A DNA stretch of 64,000 nt, taken from positions 1-64,000 of the forward strand of contig CALUTY010000009.1 of NCBI GenBank assembly GCA_944323825.1, written 5' to 3'. The notes under the pieces were generated by a model. That model was not told the origin of the DNA and did not search any database. It was given only the letters and a program-made list of their open reading frames with translations. This document shows positions 1 to 9,718 of this stretch, piece after piece (position 1 is the stretch's first letter; the number at the start of each line of letters is the position of its first letter). Position numbers and translations under genes: made by a program. Source of the stretch: an uncultured Bacteroidales bacterium (GTDB taxonomy: Bacteria > Bacteroidota > Bacteroidia > Bacteroidales > UBA932).

Positions 1-147
1 GTAAACACAGTCAGTGATACTGTAAACCATATTAGTTAATCCGCTCTAAAAGTGTCAACCTAAATCAGGGAAGGTCAAAGTCTCCGGTTTTCATGTGTAT
101 TTTTTCGGCGGCGGTGCAAAAAATTATTCGTTTTTTGGATTATTTTC

Positions 148-155
148 TACCTTTG
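148..155 (+). promoter_or_regulatory. Putative -7 promoter box for glnN
   Basis: TACCTTTG matches the Bacteroidota -7 consensus TAnnTTTG, 32 bases before the glnN start codon. No clear TTTG -33 element stands at the usual distance, so this is only a partial match. Confidence 0.4.
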
Positions 156-187
156 TGGGCGTTCTTGACAAATTAAAATCTTAAATT

Positions 188-2362
188 ATGGCAGCATTCA
201 GACAAAGAGCATTGAATGAAGCGGCTTCACATCATGCCGAACGCTTCTTCGTTGAAGATGGCCCGGTATCCAGGTATTTCGGGCAGAATGTACTTGATCT
301 CAACAAGATGAGGAGCTATATGTCGAAGCAGGCATACGAGGCAGTCCTCGCAGCCGTGAAATTCGGTGCAAAACTTGACCGCAGCGTCTCCAACGAGATC
401 GCTTCCGGCATGAAGGCATGGGCCATGGAGATGGGAGCTACCCATTACACCCATTTGTTCCACCCGCTTACTGATGCCACGGCAGAAAAGCATGAGGCTT
501 TCATCGTCGTAAAAGACGGCCAGGCATTCGAACGGTTCAGCGGAAGTGCCCTTGTACAGCAGGAGCCGGACGCCTCCAGTTTCCCCAACGGAGGATTGAG
601 AAACACTTTCGAAGCAAGGGGCTATTCTGCATGGGATCCGTCCTCCCCGGTATTCATCCTTGACGGGACCCTCTGCATCCCTTCTGTCTTTGTTTCCTAC
701 ACCGGTGAAGCCCTTGACACCAAGGTGCCTAATCTGAAGTCCCTTCAGGCATTGAGTGATGCTGCCAGCTCAGTGGCGCAGCTTTTCGACGCTTCAGTCA
801 CGAGTGTGCATGTCAACCTCGGACTTGAGCAGGAATATTTCCTCGTGGACGAGTCTCTGTACAATGCAAGGCCGGACCTCGTGCTCTGCGACAGGACTGT
901 CATAGGTCATACTTCGGCCAAGGACCAGCAGCTCGAGGACCATTATTTCGGGGCCATCCCGACCAAGGTCAGCGCATTCATGAAGGATTTCGAGACAGAG
1001 GCCTACAAGCTAGGCATTCTCCTTCAGACAAGGCACAATGAGGTGGCACCCAACCAGTTCGAATGTGCTCCAGTCTACTGTGAGGCCACTAAGGCTATTG
1101 ACCAGAACATGATGCTGATGATCATAATGCAGAAAGTGGCCGAGAAGCACCATCTGAAAGTAATATTCCATGAGAAGCCTTTCGATGGCGTCAACGGTTC
1201 AGGCAAGCATTGCAACTGGTCAATGGTGACTGATACCGGGGTCAACCTTCTTTCACCCGGCAAGACTCCTACGAAGAACCTCCAGTTCCTTTCATTCTAT
1301 GCTTCCGTCTTGAAAGCTATACATGACCATCATTTTCTGCTGATGACCAGCATAGCCACCTTGAGCAATTCATACAGGCTCGGAGGAAATGAGGCACCAC
1401 CAGCCGTCATGTCCGTATTCTCAGGCTCGACCCTGTTCAACATTTTCCAGGCCATCGAGAACATGCAGGACCTTCATGACGATGCGGTCAACCAGGAATC
1501 GATAAAGATCGTGAATTCTATACCGGAGATTTTCCCGGACAATACAGACAGAAACAGGACATCCCCGTTCGCCTTTACCGGGAACAGGTTCGAGTTCCGT
1601 GCCGTAGGGTCGTCCGTGAATGTTGCTTCAGCCGTGTATGTGCTGAATTCCATCGTGGCCGAGAGCCTGAAGAATTTCAGGAAAGAAGTGGACGCCCTTA
1701 CCGCAAAGGGAGAGGAGCTTTCAAATGCCGTGATGGCCGTGGTCCGCAAGTTCATACATGAATCCAAGAACATAATGTTCGAAGGGAACGGCTACAGCAA
1801 GGAATGGGAGGAAGAGGCCCGCAGCCGCGGACTCCGTGCCGTGACCAATGTCCCTGAGGCATACGAGGTGTACCATGAGCAGAAGACGGTAGACCTGTTT
1901 TCCAAGCTCGGAGTGCTTGCCCCGAATGAGGTGGAGGCCCGTTTTGAGGTGCTCAATGAGACATATGTCAAGAAGCTGCAGATAGAGGCCAGGGTCATCG
2001 GTGACATCTGTCTCAACCATGTGCTTCCTGCAGCCATAAGATATCAGAATGTCCTTGTTGAGAATGTGAAGGGAGTGAAGGATGTCTTCGGAGATGAATA
2101 TGCCGAGCTGTGTGCTTCGGAAGTGGCCACCCTCAGGAAGATATCGGCCTTCATCAACAGGATGTCTTCCGATGTGGAGGCTCTTGTCGAGGCCCGCAAG
2201 CATGCCAACAGGATCGAGGACATCGCCGAAAGGGCAAAGGTGTATTCGCATGAGGTCAAGGATCTCATGGACAAGGTCCGCTACAGTGCAGATCATCTGG
2301 AGATGCTGGTGGATGATGAAATGTGGCCTCTGCCGAAATACAGGGAACTGCTTTTCATCTGA
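188..2362 (+). CDS. glnN: Glutamine synthetase type III
   Basis: Glutamine synthetase of the large GSIII class, which makes glutamine from glutamate, ammonia and ATP in the cytoplasm. The 724-residue length fits GSIII (about 700-730) and excludes GSI and GSII. Visible catalytic segments are GLEQEYF at residues 212-218 (glutamate metal ligands), HNEVAPNQFE at 283-292, and the nucleotide/glutamate-binding stretch EKPFDGVNGSGKHCNWS at 329-345. The C-terminal third is helical and charged, as in other GSIII. The ATG at 188 lies just before the conserved opening residues, and no alternative is needed. It is transcribed alone or with the exonuclease 27 bases downstream. GSIII is the usual nitrogen-assimilation enzyme of Bacteroidales. 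Confidence 0.97.
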   Translation: MAAFRQRALNEAASHHAERFFVEDGPVSRYFGQNVLDLNKMRSYMSKQAYEAVLAAVKFGAKLDRSVSNEIASGMKAWAMEMGATHYTHLFHPLTDATAEKHEAFIVVKDGQAFERFSGSALVQQEPDASSFPNGGLRNTFEARGYSAWDPSSPVFILDGTLCIPSVFVSYTGEALDTKVPNLKSLQALSDAASSVAQLFDASVTSVHVNLGLEQEYFLVDESLYNARPDLVLCDRTVIGHTSAKDQQLEDHYFGAIPTKVSAFMKDFETEAYKLGILLQTRHNEVAPNQFECAPVYCEATKAIDQNMMLMIIMQKVAEKHHLKVIFHEKPFDGVNGSGKHCNWSMVTDTGVNLLSPGKTPTKNLQFLSFYASVLKAIHDHHFLLMTSIATLSNSYRLGGNEAPPAVMSVFSGSTLFNIFQAIENMQDLHDDAVNQESIKIVNSIPEIFPDNTDRNRTSPFAFTGNRFEFRAVGSSVNVASAVYVLNSIVAESLKNFRKEVDALTAKGEELSNAVMAVVRKFIHESKNIMFEGNGYSKEWEEEARSRGLRAVTNVPEAYEVYHEQKTVDLFSKLGVLAPNEVEARFEVLNETYVKKLQIEARVIGDICLNHVLPAAIRYQNVLVENVKGVKDVFGDEYAELCASEVATLRKISAFINRMSSDVEALVEARKHANRIEDIAERAKVYSHEVKDLMDKVRYSADHLEMLVDDEMWPLPKYRELLFI

Positions 2363-2389
2363 TTTCAGACCGCAATCTCATCTTCAGCC

Positions 2390-2998
2390 ATGTTTTTGAG
2401 CAATATAACAGCAGAGGAAATGGAACGCATGGACCAGGCCGGATTTCCCGGCCGGATCCATGTGATAGATTCCGTTGGCTCGGAGTTCAATAATGCCGTC
2501 AAATATCTCAGAAGCCAGAAGGTGATAGGTTTCGACACTGAGACGCGGCCGTGCTTTTCGGCTTCGCAGCCAAGGTACGGGGTGGCATTGCTGCAGCTTT
2601 CCGGACCGGACCGGGCATACCTTTTCCGCATAAATGTGATCGGGATGCACCGCCGTCTCTGCAATCTGCTTTCAAATGCGAAGGTCATAAAGGTGGGGGC
2701 GGCCGTTACTGATGACATCAGGGGACTCCAGAGGTATCAGGAATTTACTCCGAGGGCTTTTGTGGATCTCCAGAAGATAGTGGGGGATTACGGGATAAGG
2801 GACAGGAGCGTGAAGAAGATGACTGCGATAATCCTCGGATTCCGTATTTCAAAGGCACAGCAGCTTTCCAACTGGGAAGCCGATACACTGTCAGAGCCGC
2901 AGATAAGATATGCGGCCACTGATGCCTGGGTGTGCAGGGAAATGTATCTCAAGCTGATGCGTTCAGAGCCTGTTGCCGGCGTCGTGCGTGGTGAATGA
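2390..2998 (+). CDS. RNase D-like 3'-5' exonuclease (DEDDy)
   Basis: Single-domain 3'-5' exonuclease of the DEDDy superfamily, 202 residues. Exo I is FDTET (D49, E51), Exo II is around TDD at 107-109, and Exo III is YAATD with Tyr174 and Asp178. All four metal-binding acids and the tyrosine are therefore present. Unlike classical RNase D there is no HRDC domain. The substrate (structured RNA or DNA) cannot be told from the sequence. The gene follows glnN by 27 bases and precedes the rRNA methyltransferase by 19, so a role in RNA processing is plausible but inferred. Confidence 0.88.
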   Translation: MFLSNITAEEMERMDQAGFPGRIHVIDSVGSEFNNAVKYLRSQKVIGFDTETRPCFSASQPRYGVALLQLSGPDRAYLFRINVIGMHRRLCNLLSNAKVIKVGAAVTDDIRGLQRYQEFTPRAFVDLQKIVGDYGIRDRSVKKMTAIILGFRISKAQQLSNWEADTLSEPQIRYAATDAWVCREMYLKLMRSEPVAGVVRGE

Positions 2999-3017
2999 TT
3001 TAATTTGACAGTCTTAT

Positions 3018-4214
3018 ATGATAAAGGTGATACTTAAGAGGGGCAGGGAAGAGTCCCTGAAGCGTTTTCATCCCTGGGTGTTCTCCGGTGCCATCGCACA
3101 GGTCCAGGGAGAACCCGCCGAAGGTGACATCGTCGGCGTTTATGCCTCTGACGGGACTTTCCTCGCATCCGGGCATTACCAGATAGGTTCCATTGCAGTC
3201 AGGATATTGAGCTTCGATTCGGACATTCTGCATCCGGACTTCTGGAAAAATATGATTTCCAGAGCATTGCAGGAACGTGTAGCCCTCGGTCTTCATAAGG
3301 CCGGGGCTTCTACGAACTGCTATCGGCTCGTGCATGGGGAAGGGGACGGCCTTCCCGGTCTGATAATCGACTGGTATGACGGAGTGTGCGTGCTTCAGGC
3401 CCATTCTGTCGGCATGTTCAGGGCGCGGCATCAGATAACCGAAGCTCTGAAGGCTGTCTATGGCGATTCACTGGAGGCTGTCTATGACAAGAGTTCCGGC
3501 ACCGCCCCGTTCAAGGCTGGTCTTGACCTCGTGGACGGATACATATATAAAAAAGACGGGTTTTCTGACGATGACCAGGTCGTGACGGAAAACGGTCATA
3601 AGTTCATAGTCAACTGGACCGAGGGCCAGAAGACCGGCTTTTTCCTTGACCAGCGGGAAAACCGCAGCCTTGTGGAGCGCTATGCCGCAGGGCGTAATGT
3701 GCTGAATCTCTTCTGCTATACCGGAGGATTTTCTGTCTATGCACTGGCCGGAGGCGCTGTGCATGTGGATTCCGTGGACAGTTCGAGAAGGGCTATGGAT
3801 CTTGTGGACAGGAATGTGGCCCTGAACGGATTTGACCCTTCAATGCACACAGGTTTCTGCTGCGATGCCATTGACATGCTCAAAGGTGTCCCTGAGGGAA
3901 AATACGACATGATGATAGTGGACCCTCCGGCCTTTGCCAAGCATAGGGGGGCCCTTAACAATGCCCTGAGGGCATATCAGAGGCTCAATGCCGCAGCCAT
4001 ATCACGTGTCGCATCCGGCGGCCTGGTGTTCACTTACAGCTGCTCACAGGTGGTGGACAGGGAAACTTTCGCCCTCACCGTATTTTCGGCGGCAGCCCGG
4101 ACCAGACGCAGTGTACGCATCCTCGACCGCCTGAACCAGCCTGCCGACCATCCTGTCAACATCTATCACCCGGAAGGGGAATACCTCAAAGGACTTCTCC
4201 TTTATGTGGAATGA
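3018..4214 (+). CDS. Class I rRNA (cytosine-C5) methyltransferase, RlmI family
   Basis: SAM-dependent methyltransferase of the RlmI/YccW type, 398 residues. The first roughly 75 residues resemble an RNA-binding PUA domain (a FHPWVFSGAI-like opening). The central QKTGFFLDQR at 204-213 and the SAM loop YTGGFS at 234-239 precede the catalytic DPPAF at 302-306. In E. coli, RlmI modifies C1962 of 23S rRNA; the exact target here is inferred from family membership. It lies 19 bases after the exonuclease and probably ends that transcription unit, because a tRNA promoter begins about 200 bases later. Confidence 0.9.
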   Translation: MIKVILKRGREESLKRFHPWVFSGAIAQVQGEPAEGDIVGVYASDGTFLASGHYQIGSIAVRILSFDSDILHPDFWKNMISRALQERVALGLHKAGASTNCYRLVHGEGDGLPGLIIDWYDGVCVLQAHSVGMFRARHQITEALKAVYGDSLEAVYDKSSGTAPFKAGLDLVDGYIYKKDGFSDDDQVVTENGHKFIVNWTEGQKTGFFLDQRENRSLVERYAAGRNVLNLFCYTGGFSVYALAGGAVHVDSVDSSRRAMDLVDRNVALNGFDPSMHTGFCCDAIDMLKGVPEGKYDMMIVDPPAFAKHRGALNNALRAYQRLNAAAISRVASGGLVFTYSCSQVVDRETFALTVFSAAARTRRSVRILDRLNQPADHPVNIYHPEGEYLKGLLLYVE

Positions 4215-4411
4215 TCCATTCCGGGCATAGTCAAGTAATCTCCGTCCCCTTCGGAACGGCACAAAGTGATATTTATTTGCGGATAATCATAAATTTTATC
4301 TGAAAATATTTTTTTGGCACGGATGTTGCTATTATTTCTGTCGTGTTTTGAAATAATGGTATCGGCCAAAAGGAGAGATTGAGGGGAGAGACAAATAAAT
4401 TCAAAAAAAGT

Positions 4412-4442
4412 TTTGGATTTAAAGAAAAAATGTCTATCTTTG
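4412..4442 (+). promoter_or_regulatory. Consensus Bacteroidota promoter for tRNA-Cys
   Basis: TTTG at 4412-4415, a 19-base spacer, then TATCTTTG at 4435-4442 form a full match to the TTTG/TAnnTTTG promoter. Transcription would begin near 4449, about 30 bases before the mature tRNA. The 4215-4411 stretch before it is AT-rich and shows no gene. Confidence 0.8.
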
Positions 4443-4479
4443 CAGTCCGCTTGAGCGAAGCGATTGAAAATTGACATAA

Positions 4480-4550
4480 GGTGCTATGGCCGAGTGGTTA
4501 GGCAATGGTCTGCAAAACCATGCACAGCAGTTCGATTCTGCTTGGCACCT
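4480..4550 (+). tRNA. tRNA-Cys (GCA)
   Basis: A full cloverleaf can be folded. The acceptor stem pairs 4480-4486 with 4543-4549. The anticodon stem is ATGGT/ACCAT around loop CTGCAAA, with anticodon GCA at 4512-4514. The T-arm is AGCAG-TTCGATT-CTGCT. The discriminator base at 4550 is U, the identity element for cysteine. CCA is not encoded. Confidence 0.95.
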
Positions 4551-4598
4551 CGACTTATTGGTTATTAGTTTTAGTGTTATTAATTATGTGGTTAGTAT

Positions 4599-4637
4599 GA
4601 GGGGTCCCCACGTGAGTGGCGACAACCTCTTTTTTTA
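4599..4637 (+). terminator. Possible terminator after tRNA-Cys
   Basis: An imperfect hairpin (outer GAGG/CCTC, inner CCAC-GTGA-GTGG) is followed directly by eight T residues. It lies 48 bases after the tRNA on the same strand. The internal mismatches make it uncertain. The rest of 4551-4775 shows no gene. Confidence 0.4.
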
Positions 4638-4775
4638 TGTCTACCCATCTCATGCAATGAGGTAATGGTGCACGAAATATTTGGTGAAGGACTGTATTCG
4701 TGGCCCGGCAGAGGATGCGTTTCCCCTGAAGAATATGTACCATCTGATGTAGTTCCTGTGGTGCTCGAGAGAGAG

Positions 4776-5363
4776 TCACCTGCAGAATCGTTGCAGTTCT
4801 TCGTACACCCGGTGTACAGGCAGCCCCATGATGGTGTAGAAGGAGCCTTCGATGGAGGTGATGCCGATGTAGCCGATCCATTCCTGGATGCCGTAGGCAC
4901 CGGCCTTGTCGTATGGACGGTATTTCTCTATGTAATAGGATATTTCCTCATCGGTGAGCGGCTTGAAATGCACGGTGGCGGTGTCGCTGAAGGTGATTTC
5001 ACGCTTCAGGTCACGGATGGTCACGGCGGTGATGACCTCGTGGCTCTTTCCAGAAAGGTGTTTCAGCATTCTTGCAGCTTCCTCCCGGCTGTGCGGCTTG
5101 CCCATGACTTCATCTTCACAAAGGACAAGGGTGTCGGAGGTTATCAGGATCTCGTCTTCGGTGAGAGGTCTGTGAAAGCCGTGGGACTTGCCCCGCGAGA
5201 GTAGCTCGGGGATTTTCCTGTGGGGAGTGTCGAGGCTGTACTCTTCCTTGAAGTCATTGCCTGTATCGACTTCAAAATCAATGTCAAGACCTTGCAGAAG
5301 CTCCCGCCTTCTCGGGGAACCGCTGCCGAGTATTATTTTCTTGTCAGAGAATTTCATTGTCAT
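4776..5363 (-). CDS. maf: Maf-family nucleotide pyrophosphatase
   Basis: Maf/YhdE-type nucleoside triphosphate pyrophosphatase, which hydrolyses dTTP, UTP or modified nucleotides and limits their incorporation. At 195 residues the length is normal. The hallmark SGSPRRREL lies at about residues 14-22, SDTLV carries the catalytic Asp, and YGIQ appears near the C-terminus. I chose the ATG at 5363, which overlaps the TGA of kdsC; an ATG six bases later (5357) is equally possible. A longer upstream reading frame to 5519 runs through kdsC and is not used. The gene is third in a DUF3467-kdsC-maf operon. Confidence 0.92.
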   Translation of the reverse strand: MTMKFSDKKIILGSGSPRRRELLQGLDIDFEVDTGNDFKEEYSLDTPHRKIPELLSRGKSHGFHRPLTEDEILITSDTLVLCEDEVMGKPHSREEAARMLKHLSGKSHEVITAVTIRDLKREITFSDTATVHFKPLTDEEISYYIEKYRPYDKAGAYGIQEWIGYIGITSIEGSFYTIMGLPVHRVYEELQRFCR

Positions 5364-5968
5364 CAGAATTTCCGTTTGTATTCCTTCACATCCAATTGCC
5401 ATGTTCCCTGCAGCTTCATGACCATTTCGATGATGAAGCGGGCGAAACCGTGTCCGCCTGCATGCGGGGAAACATAATCGGCTATTTCTCTGACTTCCGG
5501 GACAGCGTCGGCCGGACATGCTCCGCAGCCGCAGGCCTGCATTACAGGTGCATCAGGCAGGTCATCTCCGCAGTAGAGCACTTCTTCCGGCCGGAGGCCG
5601 TGTCGGCTGCAGAAGTCGCTGAAGTCCTCCATCTTGTCCCGCGACCCGAGATAAACATCTTCTGGCTTTACTCCGCATGTCTGGAATCTCTTCCGGATGC
5701 TTTCCGAGCGGCCGCCGGTGATGATGCCCAGATGGTAGCCGTGCATCGAGGCCATCCTGAGCCCGAACCCGTCCTTGGAGTCGAATGTGCGGTACAGCTC
5801 TCCGGAAAGGTCAGCGAATATGCCTCCGTCCGTCAGCACCCCGTCCACATCAAAAGCAAAGGCCCTGATCCCGGTCAGCGCCTTTTCAAGATTGTTGCCG
5901 GCGGACAGGCCGTTTTCCTGACCCGTCACCGGATATGTCTGATCTGTCTGGCTTTGCATAGGCTGCAT
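5363..5968 (-). CDS. kdsC: 3-deoxy-D-manno-octulosonate 8-phosphate phosphatase (KdsC, HAD family)
   Basis: HAD-superfamily phosphatase of the capless KdsC type, 201 residues, which releases phosphate from KDO-8-phosphate in lipopolysaccharide synthesis. HAD motif I is FDVDGVLTDG at 39-48, motif II is TGG at 84-86, a motif III lysine lies near 112, and motif IV is GDD at 134-136. The first 30 residues are a poorly conserved leader, so a later start is possible. The gene follows DUF3467 by one base and overlaps maf by one base, which suggests translational coupling. Confidence 0.9.
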   Translation of the reverse strand: MQPMQSQTDQTYPVTGQENGLSAGNNLEKALTGIRAFAFDVDGVLTDGGIFADLSGELYRTFDSKDGFGLRMASMHGYHLGIITGGRSESIRKRFQTCGVKPEDVYLGSRDKMEDFSDFCSRHGLRPEEVLYCGDDLPDAPVMQACGCGACPADAVPEVREIADYVSPHAGGHGFARFIIEMVMKLQGTWQLDVKEYKRKF

Positions 5969-5969
5969 G

Positions 5970-6290
5970 TCAAGATTTGGCTCCTGTGCCTCCCATGTTG
6001 CCGAATCCGCCCATCGGGAATGTTGCCTTCGGCTCTCCGAGGCTTATCGGACCGTTTTGGCTTTCGTATTTGCTGATGTTGTCCTGGAGGGCGAGATAGA
6101 GCCTCTTGGCATGTTCCGGGGACATGATGATCCTGTTGGTGACCTCAGGCTTAGGAAGGCCAGGGAGCATTGACGCAAAGTCGATTATGAACTCGCTGTG
6201 GGAGTGGGTGATGATTGCGAGATTGGAATATGTGCCCTTGGCGATTTCCGGTTTGAGCTCAAGGCTCAGCTTCTTTTCGTTGTTATCCAT
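5970..6290 (-). CDS. DUF3467 protein
   Basis: Small protein of 106 residues resembling the DUF3467 family, which is common in Bacteroidota and of unknown function. It has a conserved core of LAIITHSHSEFIIDFA followed by a segment ending in IIMSPEHAKRL, and a Gly/Met-rich C-terminal tail. I chose the ATG at 6290 (MDNNEKK); upstream codons to 6332 are unconserved and lie in the leader. It is first in the operon with kdsC and maf. No function can be assigned. Confidence 0.8.
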   Translation of the reverse strand: MDNNEKKLSLELKPEIAKGTYSNLAIITHSHSEFIIDFASMLPGLPKPEVTNRIIMSPEHAKRLYLALQDNISKYESQNGPISLGEPKATFPMGGFGNMGGTGAKS

Positions 6291-6340
6291 GATTCTTATG
6301 TTTTTTCTGTTCAAGAATGCGTCTTGTCGCATTCAACCTT

Positions 6341-6371
6341 GCAAGATACGAAATATATTCATATTGTCAAA
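6341..6371 (-). promoter_or_regulatory. Putative promoter of the DUF3467-kdsC-maf operon
   Basis: Read on the minus strand: TTTG (6368-6371), a 19-base spacer, then TATCTTGC (6341-6348), a near match to TAnnTTTG. It lies about 50 bases before the DUF3467 start and diverges from the valS promoter. Confidence 0.55.
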
Positions 6372-6427
6372 ATGTGAATTTCTTCAAGGATGACGGCAGC
6401 CGGTGTCGGAAATAGCGAAAAAATCTG

Positions 6428-6435
6428 TACATTTG
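6428..6435 (+). promoter_or_regulatory. Putative -7 box for valS
   Basis: TACATTTG fits TAnnTTTG perfectly. The -33 position holds only a weak GTCG. This would give a leader of about 100 bases before valS; no T-box-like element is visible in it. Confidence 0.5.
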
Positions 6436-6539
6436 CACGATATTGCGCGGCGGAATGCGTGATGCCGTGCATTTTTCATGTGAATTTATGGGAATAATGC
6501 CGCGCTTTGCGGCAGCTTATCATTGTTTTTTGAATATTT

Positions 6540-9185
6540 ATGGAACTTCCTGCTAAGTACAATCCTGCCGAGACGGAGGACAAGTGGTATGCCTGGTGGC
6601 TGAAAAACAAGTTTTTTCATTCGGAACCAGATGAGAGAGAGCCTTATACGATAGTGATCCCGCCGCCAAACGTGACGGGCATCCTGCACATGGGGCATGT
6701 GCTGAACAATACCCTGAATGATGTGCTGGTGAGGAAGGCGAGGATGGACGGGAAGAATGCCTGCTGGGTGCCCGGCACTGACCATGCTTCCATCGCGACG
6801 GAAAGCAAGGTGGTGGCCAAGCTGAAGGCCGAGGGCATAAACAAGGAGGATCTGACCCGCGAGGAGTTCCTCAAATATGCCTGGGAATGGAAAGAGAAGC
6901 ACGGCGGCATCATCCTGAACCAGCTCCGCAAGCTCGGAGCCTCATGCGACTGGGACAGGACAAAGTTCACTATGGATCCGGACCTCAGCGAGGCCGTGAT
7001 AAACACATTCGTGTATTTCTATAAGAAAGGGTATATCTACAGGGGCATCAGGATGGTGAACTGGGACCCGGTGGGGCATACCGCCGTCAGCGACGAGGAG
7101 GTGATCCACAGGGACACGGTCAGCAAATTCTATCATCTGAGATATTTCATCTCGGACGGGAAAGGCAACCCTACCGACAAATATATAATAATAGCCACGA
7201 CAAGGCCGGAAACAATCATGGCCGATGCCGCAGTCTGCATCAATCCTGAAGACGAAAGATATCACTGGCTGAAAGGAAAGAAGGTACTCATTCCGCTGAT
7301 TGATAAGGAGATTCCTGTCATAGAGGATTCCTATGTGGAGATGGGCTTCGGCACCGGCTGCCTGAAAGTGACACCGGCCCATGATGTGAATGACTATGAG
7401 ATAGGCCTCAGGCACAACCTTCCTGTGATTGACATAATCGACGACCACGGCCGTCTGAATGAAAAGGCGCAGATCCTTGTGGGAGAGGATCGTTTCGAGG
7501 CGAGGAAGAAGATTGAGAAGATGTTGGAGGAGGCCGGGAATCTTGAAAAGACGGAGGACTATACTTCGCCTGTCGGATATTCGGAAAGGACGAATGCCGT
7601 CATAGAGCCGAGGCTTTCGATGCAGTGGTTCCTGAAGATGGATGCCCTTGCAAAGGATGCCCTGGAGTCCGTGGAGAGCGGCAAGGTGAAGCTCATTCCA
7701 GACAAATACAGGAACACATACAGGCACTGGATGGAGAATGTGCGTGACTGGTGCATCTCCCGCCAACTGTGGTGGGGTCAGAGGATTCCTGCCTATTATC
7801 TGCCTGACGGAAAATATGTTGTGGCCGCTTCACCTGAAGAAGCGCTTGAGGAGGCGAGGAAGCTCGATCCGGCAGTCACGGCAGACAGCCTAAGACAGGA
7901 CGATGATGTGCTTGACACATGGTTCTCATCATGGCTCTGGCCGATTTCGGTGTTCGACACGCACAAGGCCGGCCATCCGGAGGCAGATCCGAACAGGGAT
8001 CTTGCATACTATTATCCTACCAACGACCTTGTGACAGGGCCGGACATCCTCTTTTTCTGGGTGGCAAGGATGATAATGGCCGGGAATGAGTTCATGAACG
8101 ACGTGCCGTTCCATAATGTATATCTTACGGGCATCGTGAGGGACAAGCTGGGCAGGAAGATGTCCAAGACCCTCGGAAACTCACCGGACCCGCTTGAGCT
8201 CATAGCCAAGTACGGGGCCGACGGGGTGCGCCTGGGAATGCTCCTGTGCACATCGGCAGGAAACGACATCCTCTTTGACGAGTCGCAGGTGGAGCAGGGA
8301 AGGAATTTCTGCAACAAGATATGGAACGCATACAGGCTTGTCCGCGGATGGACCGTTGACGGGGCTGCAAAGCAGCCTGAGGCTGCGGCGGTGGCTGTGA
8401 AGTGGTTCAGGAACAAGCTCGATTCGGTGCTTGCCACAGTCGAGGATCACTATTCCAAATTCAGGATTTCAGATGCCCTGATGTGCATATACAAACTGTT
8501 CTGGGATGACTTCTGCTCATGGTATCTGGAACTTGTGAAGCCGGCCTACGGGGCAGGAATCGATGCGGAGAGCTATAAGGCCACCGTCGGGTTCTTCGAT
8601 TCCCTGCTGAAGATGATACATCCATTCATGCCTTTCATCACTGAGGAGCTCTGGCAGAACATGGAGCAGAGAAAGGAAGGGGAGACCATCATGCTCCAGA
8701 GGATGCCTGTTGCCGGAGATTTCGATGAAAAGTTCATTTCAGAGTTTGAGCTTGCCTGCGAGGCCGTGGTTTCAATCCGCAGCATCAGACAGCAGAAGGG
8801 ACTTTCACCTAAAGATGCACTTGAACTGAAGTTCAAGGGGGATTTCCCTCAGGATGTGCTGCCTGTGGTGACGAAGCTTGCCAACATATCATCCGTGGAG
8901 AAGGTTGAGTCCTTCGGAGATACGGCAGGAGTTTCATTCATGGTCAGGACCATAGAAATGTTCGTGCCGCTAACCGGGCTTGTGGATACGGCTGAGGAGC
9001 TTGCAAAGCTGGAGGCAGCCCTGGACTATCAGGAGAAGTTCCTTGCAACTGTGCGCAAGAAACTCTCCAATGAAAGGTTCGTGGCCAATGCACCTGAGCA
9101 GGTGGTCGCAGTGGAACGCAAGAAGGAGGCTGATTCGCTCTCCAAGATAGAAAGTCTGAAGGCTGCAATCAAGGCATTGAAATAG
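6540..9185 (+). CDS. valS: Valyl-tRNA synthetase
   Basis: Class I aminoacyl-tRNA synthetase that charges tRNA-Val, 881 residues, the normal length. [13 protein letters not shown] contains the HIGH signature (HMGH at 50-53) and the KMSKS equivalent is KMSKT at 540-544. Between them lies the CP1 editing domain, with [11 protein letters not shown]. The last roughly 65 residues form a Lys/Glu-rich coiled coil, the ValS-specific C-terminal arm. The thioesterase gene starts 8 bases after the stop, so the two are probably cotranscribed. Confidence 0.98.
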   Translation: MELPAKYNPAETEDKWYAWWLKNKFFHSEPDEREPYTIVIPPPNVTGILHMGHVLNNTLNDVLVRKARMDGKNACWVPGTDHASIATESKVVAKLKAEGINKEDLTREEFLKYAWEWKEKHGGIILNQLRKLGASCDWDRTKFTMDPDLSEAVINTFVYFYKKGYIYRGIRMVNWDPVGHTAVSDEEVIHRDTVSKFYHLRYFISDGKGNPTDKYIIIATTRPETIMADAAVCINPEDERYHWLKGKKVLIPLIDKEIPVIEDSYVEMGFGTGCLKVTPAHDVNDYEIGLRHNLPVIDIIDDHGRLNEKAQILVGEDRFEARKKIEKMLEEAGNLEKTEDYTSPVGYSERTNAVIEPRLSMQWFLKMDALAKDALESVESGKVKLIPDKYRNTYRHWMENVRDWCISRQLWWGQRIPAYYLPDGKYVVAASPEEALEEARKLDPAVTADSLRQDDDVLDTWFSSWLWPISVFDTHKAGHPEADPNRDLAYYYPTNDLVTGPDILFFWVARMIMAGNEFMNDVPFHNVYLTGIVRDKLGRKMSKTLGNSPDPLELIAKYGADGVRLGMLLCTSAGNDILFDESQVEQGRNFCNKIWNAYRLVRGWTVDGAAKQPEAAAVAVKWFRNKLDSVLATVEDHYSKFRISDALMCIYKLFWDDFCSWYLELVKPAYGAGIDAESYKATVGFFDSLLKMIHPFMPFITEELWQNMEQRKEGETIMLQRMPVAGDFDEKFISEFELACEAVVSIRSIRQQKGLSPKDALELKFKGDFPQDVLPVVTKLANISSVEKVESFGDTAGVSFMVRTIEMFVPLTGLVDTAEELAKLEAALDYQEKFLATVRKKLSNERFVANAPEQVVAVERKKEADSLSKIESLKAAIKALK

Positions 9186-9193
9186 ATGTTGTC

Positions 9194-9601
9194 ATGATGA
9201 GATCTGAACTTGAACTGGATGTCAGGTACTATGAGACTGACCAGATGGGCATAGTCCATCATTCGAATTATGTGAGATATTTCGAATGCGGACGGTCGGA
9301 CATGATGCAGAAGGCCGGTCTGCCGATAGAGGTGATCGAGGCGGCAGGAGTGATGCTTCCGGTAGTGTCGGTGGAGTGTCACTACAAGACACCGGCGAAG
9401 ATGGGGGACAGGGTGAGAATCGTGTCGATGATTGAGAAGGTGCCTATGGCAAAGCTGGTGGTGAACAGCGAGATATACAATCAGGACAATGTGCTGCTGT
9501 GTACGGGAACGGTTGTCCTGGGCTTCATTGACTCGGTGACAAGGCATCCTGTCAGATGTCCGGAATCCCTGGCTTCAGTGATAGAGAAGAACATGGAGTG
9601 A
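9194..9601 (+). CDS. Acyl-CoA thioesterase, 4HBT/YbgC-like
   Basis: Hot-dog-fold thioesterase of 135 residues. The YbgC/4-hydroxybenzoyl-CoA thioesterase signature YETDQMGIVHHSNYVRYFE is complete, with catalytic Asp16. Such proteins hydrolyse short acyl-CoA or acyl-ACP; the substrate is not visible from the sequence. It starts 8 bases after valS, with a neighbouring ATG one codon on (9197) that could be used instead. The downstream 117 bases carry a repeat-like sequence and lead into tatA. Confidence 0.85.
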   Translation: MMRSELELDVRYYETDQMGIVHHSNYVRYFECGRSDMMQKAGLPIEVIEAAGVMLPVVSVECHYKTPAKMGDRVRIVSMIEKVPMAKLVVNSEIYNQDNVLLCTGTVVLGFIDSVTRHPVRCPESLASVIEKNME

Positions 9602-9607
9602 CATACG

Positions 9608-9660
9608 GTCCCTTGACTGCACCCGGAATGGCAGGTTGGGGACATTTGGTGCATAATCAT
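9608..9660 (+). repeat. Intergenic repeat, divergent copy
   Basis: The start (TCCCTTGACTG..C.CGGAAT) matches the sequence at 21935-21963 in about 22 of 28 positions. The later part (CCCGGAATG, then TTTGGTG.ATAAT.AT) resembles the stronger copies at 38885 and 57939. It lies between the thioesterase and tatA genes and is non-coding. Confidence 0.4.
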
Positions 9661-9718
9661 TTATTTTTATTATATTTATCAATTTTTACCGGTTGATAAC
9701 CATTAAAAGGCTGGAATT

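Noticed and set aside
5357-6076. A 239-residue open frame on the plus strand over kdsC
   Set aside because: It is antisense to kdsC and DUF3467, whose motifs are clear, and shows no known domain.
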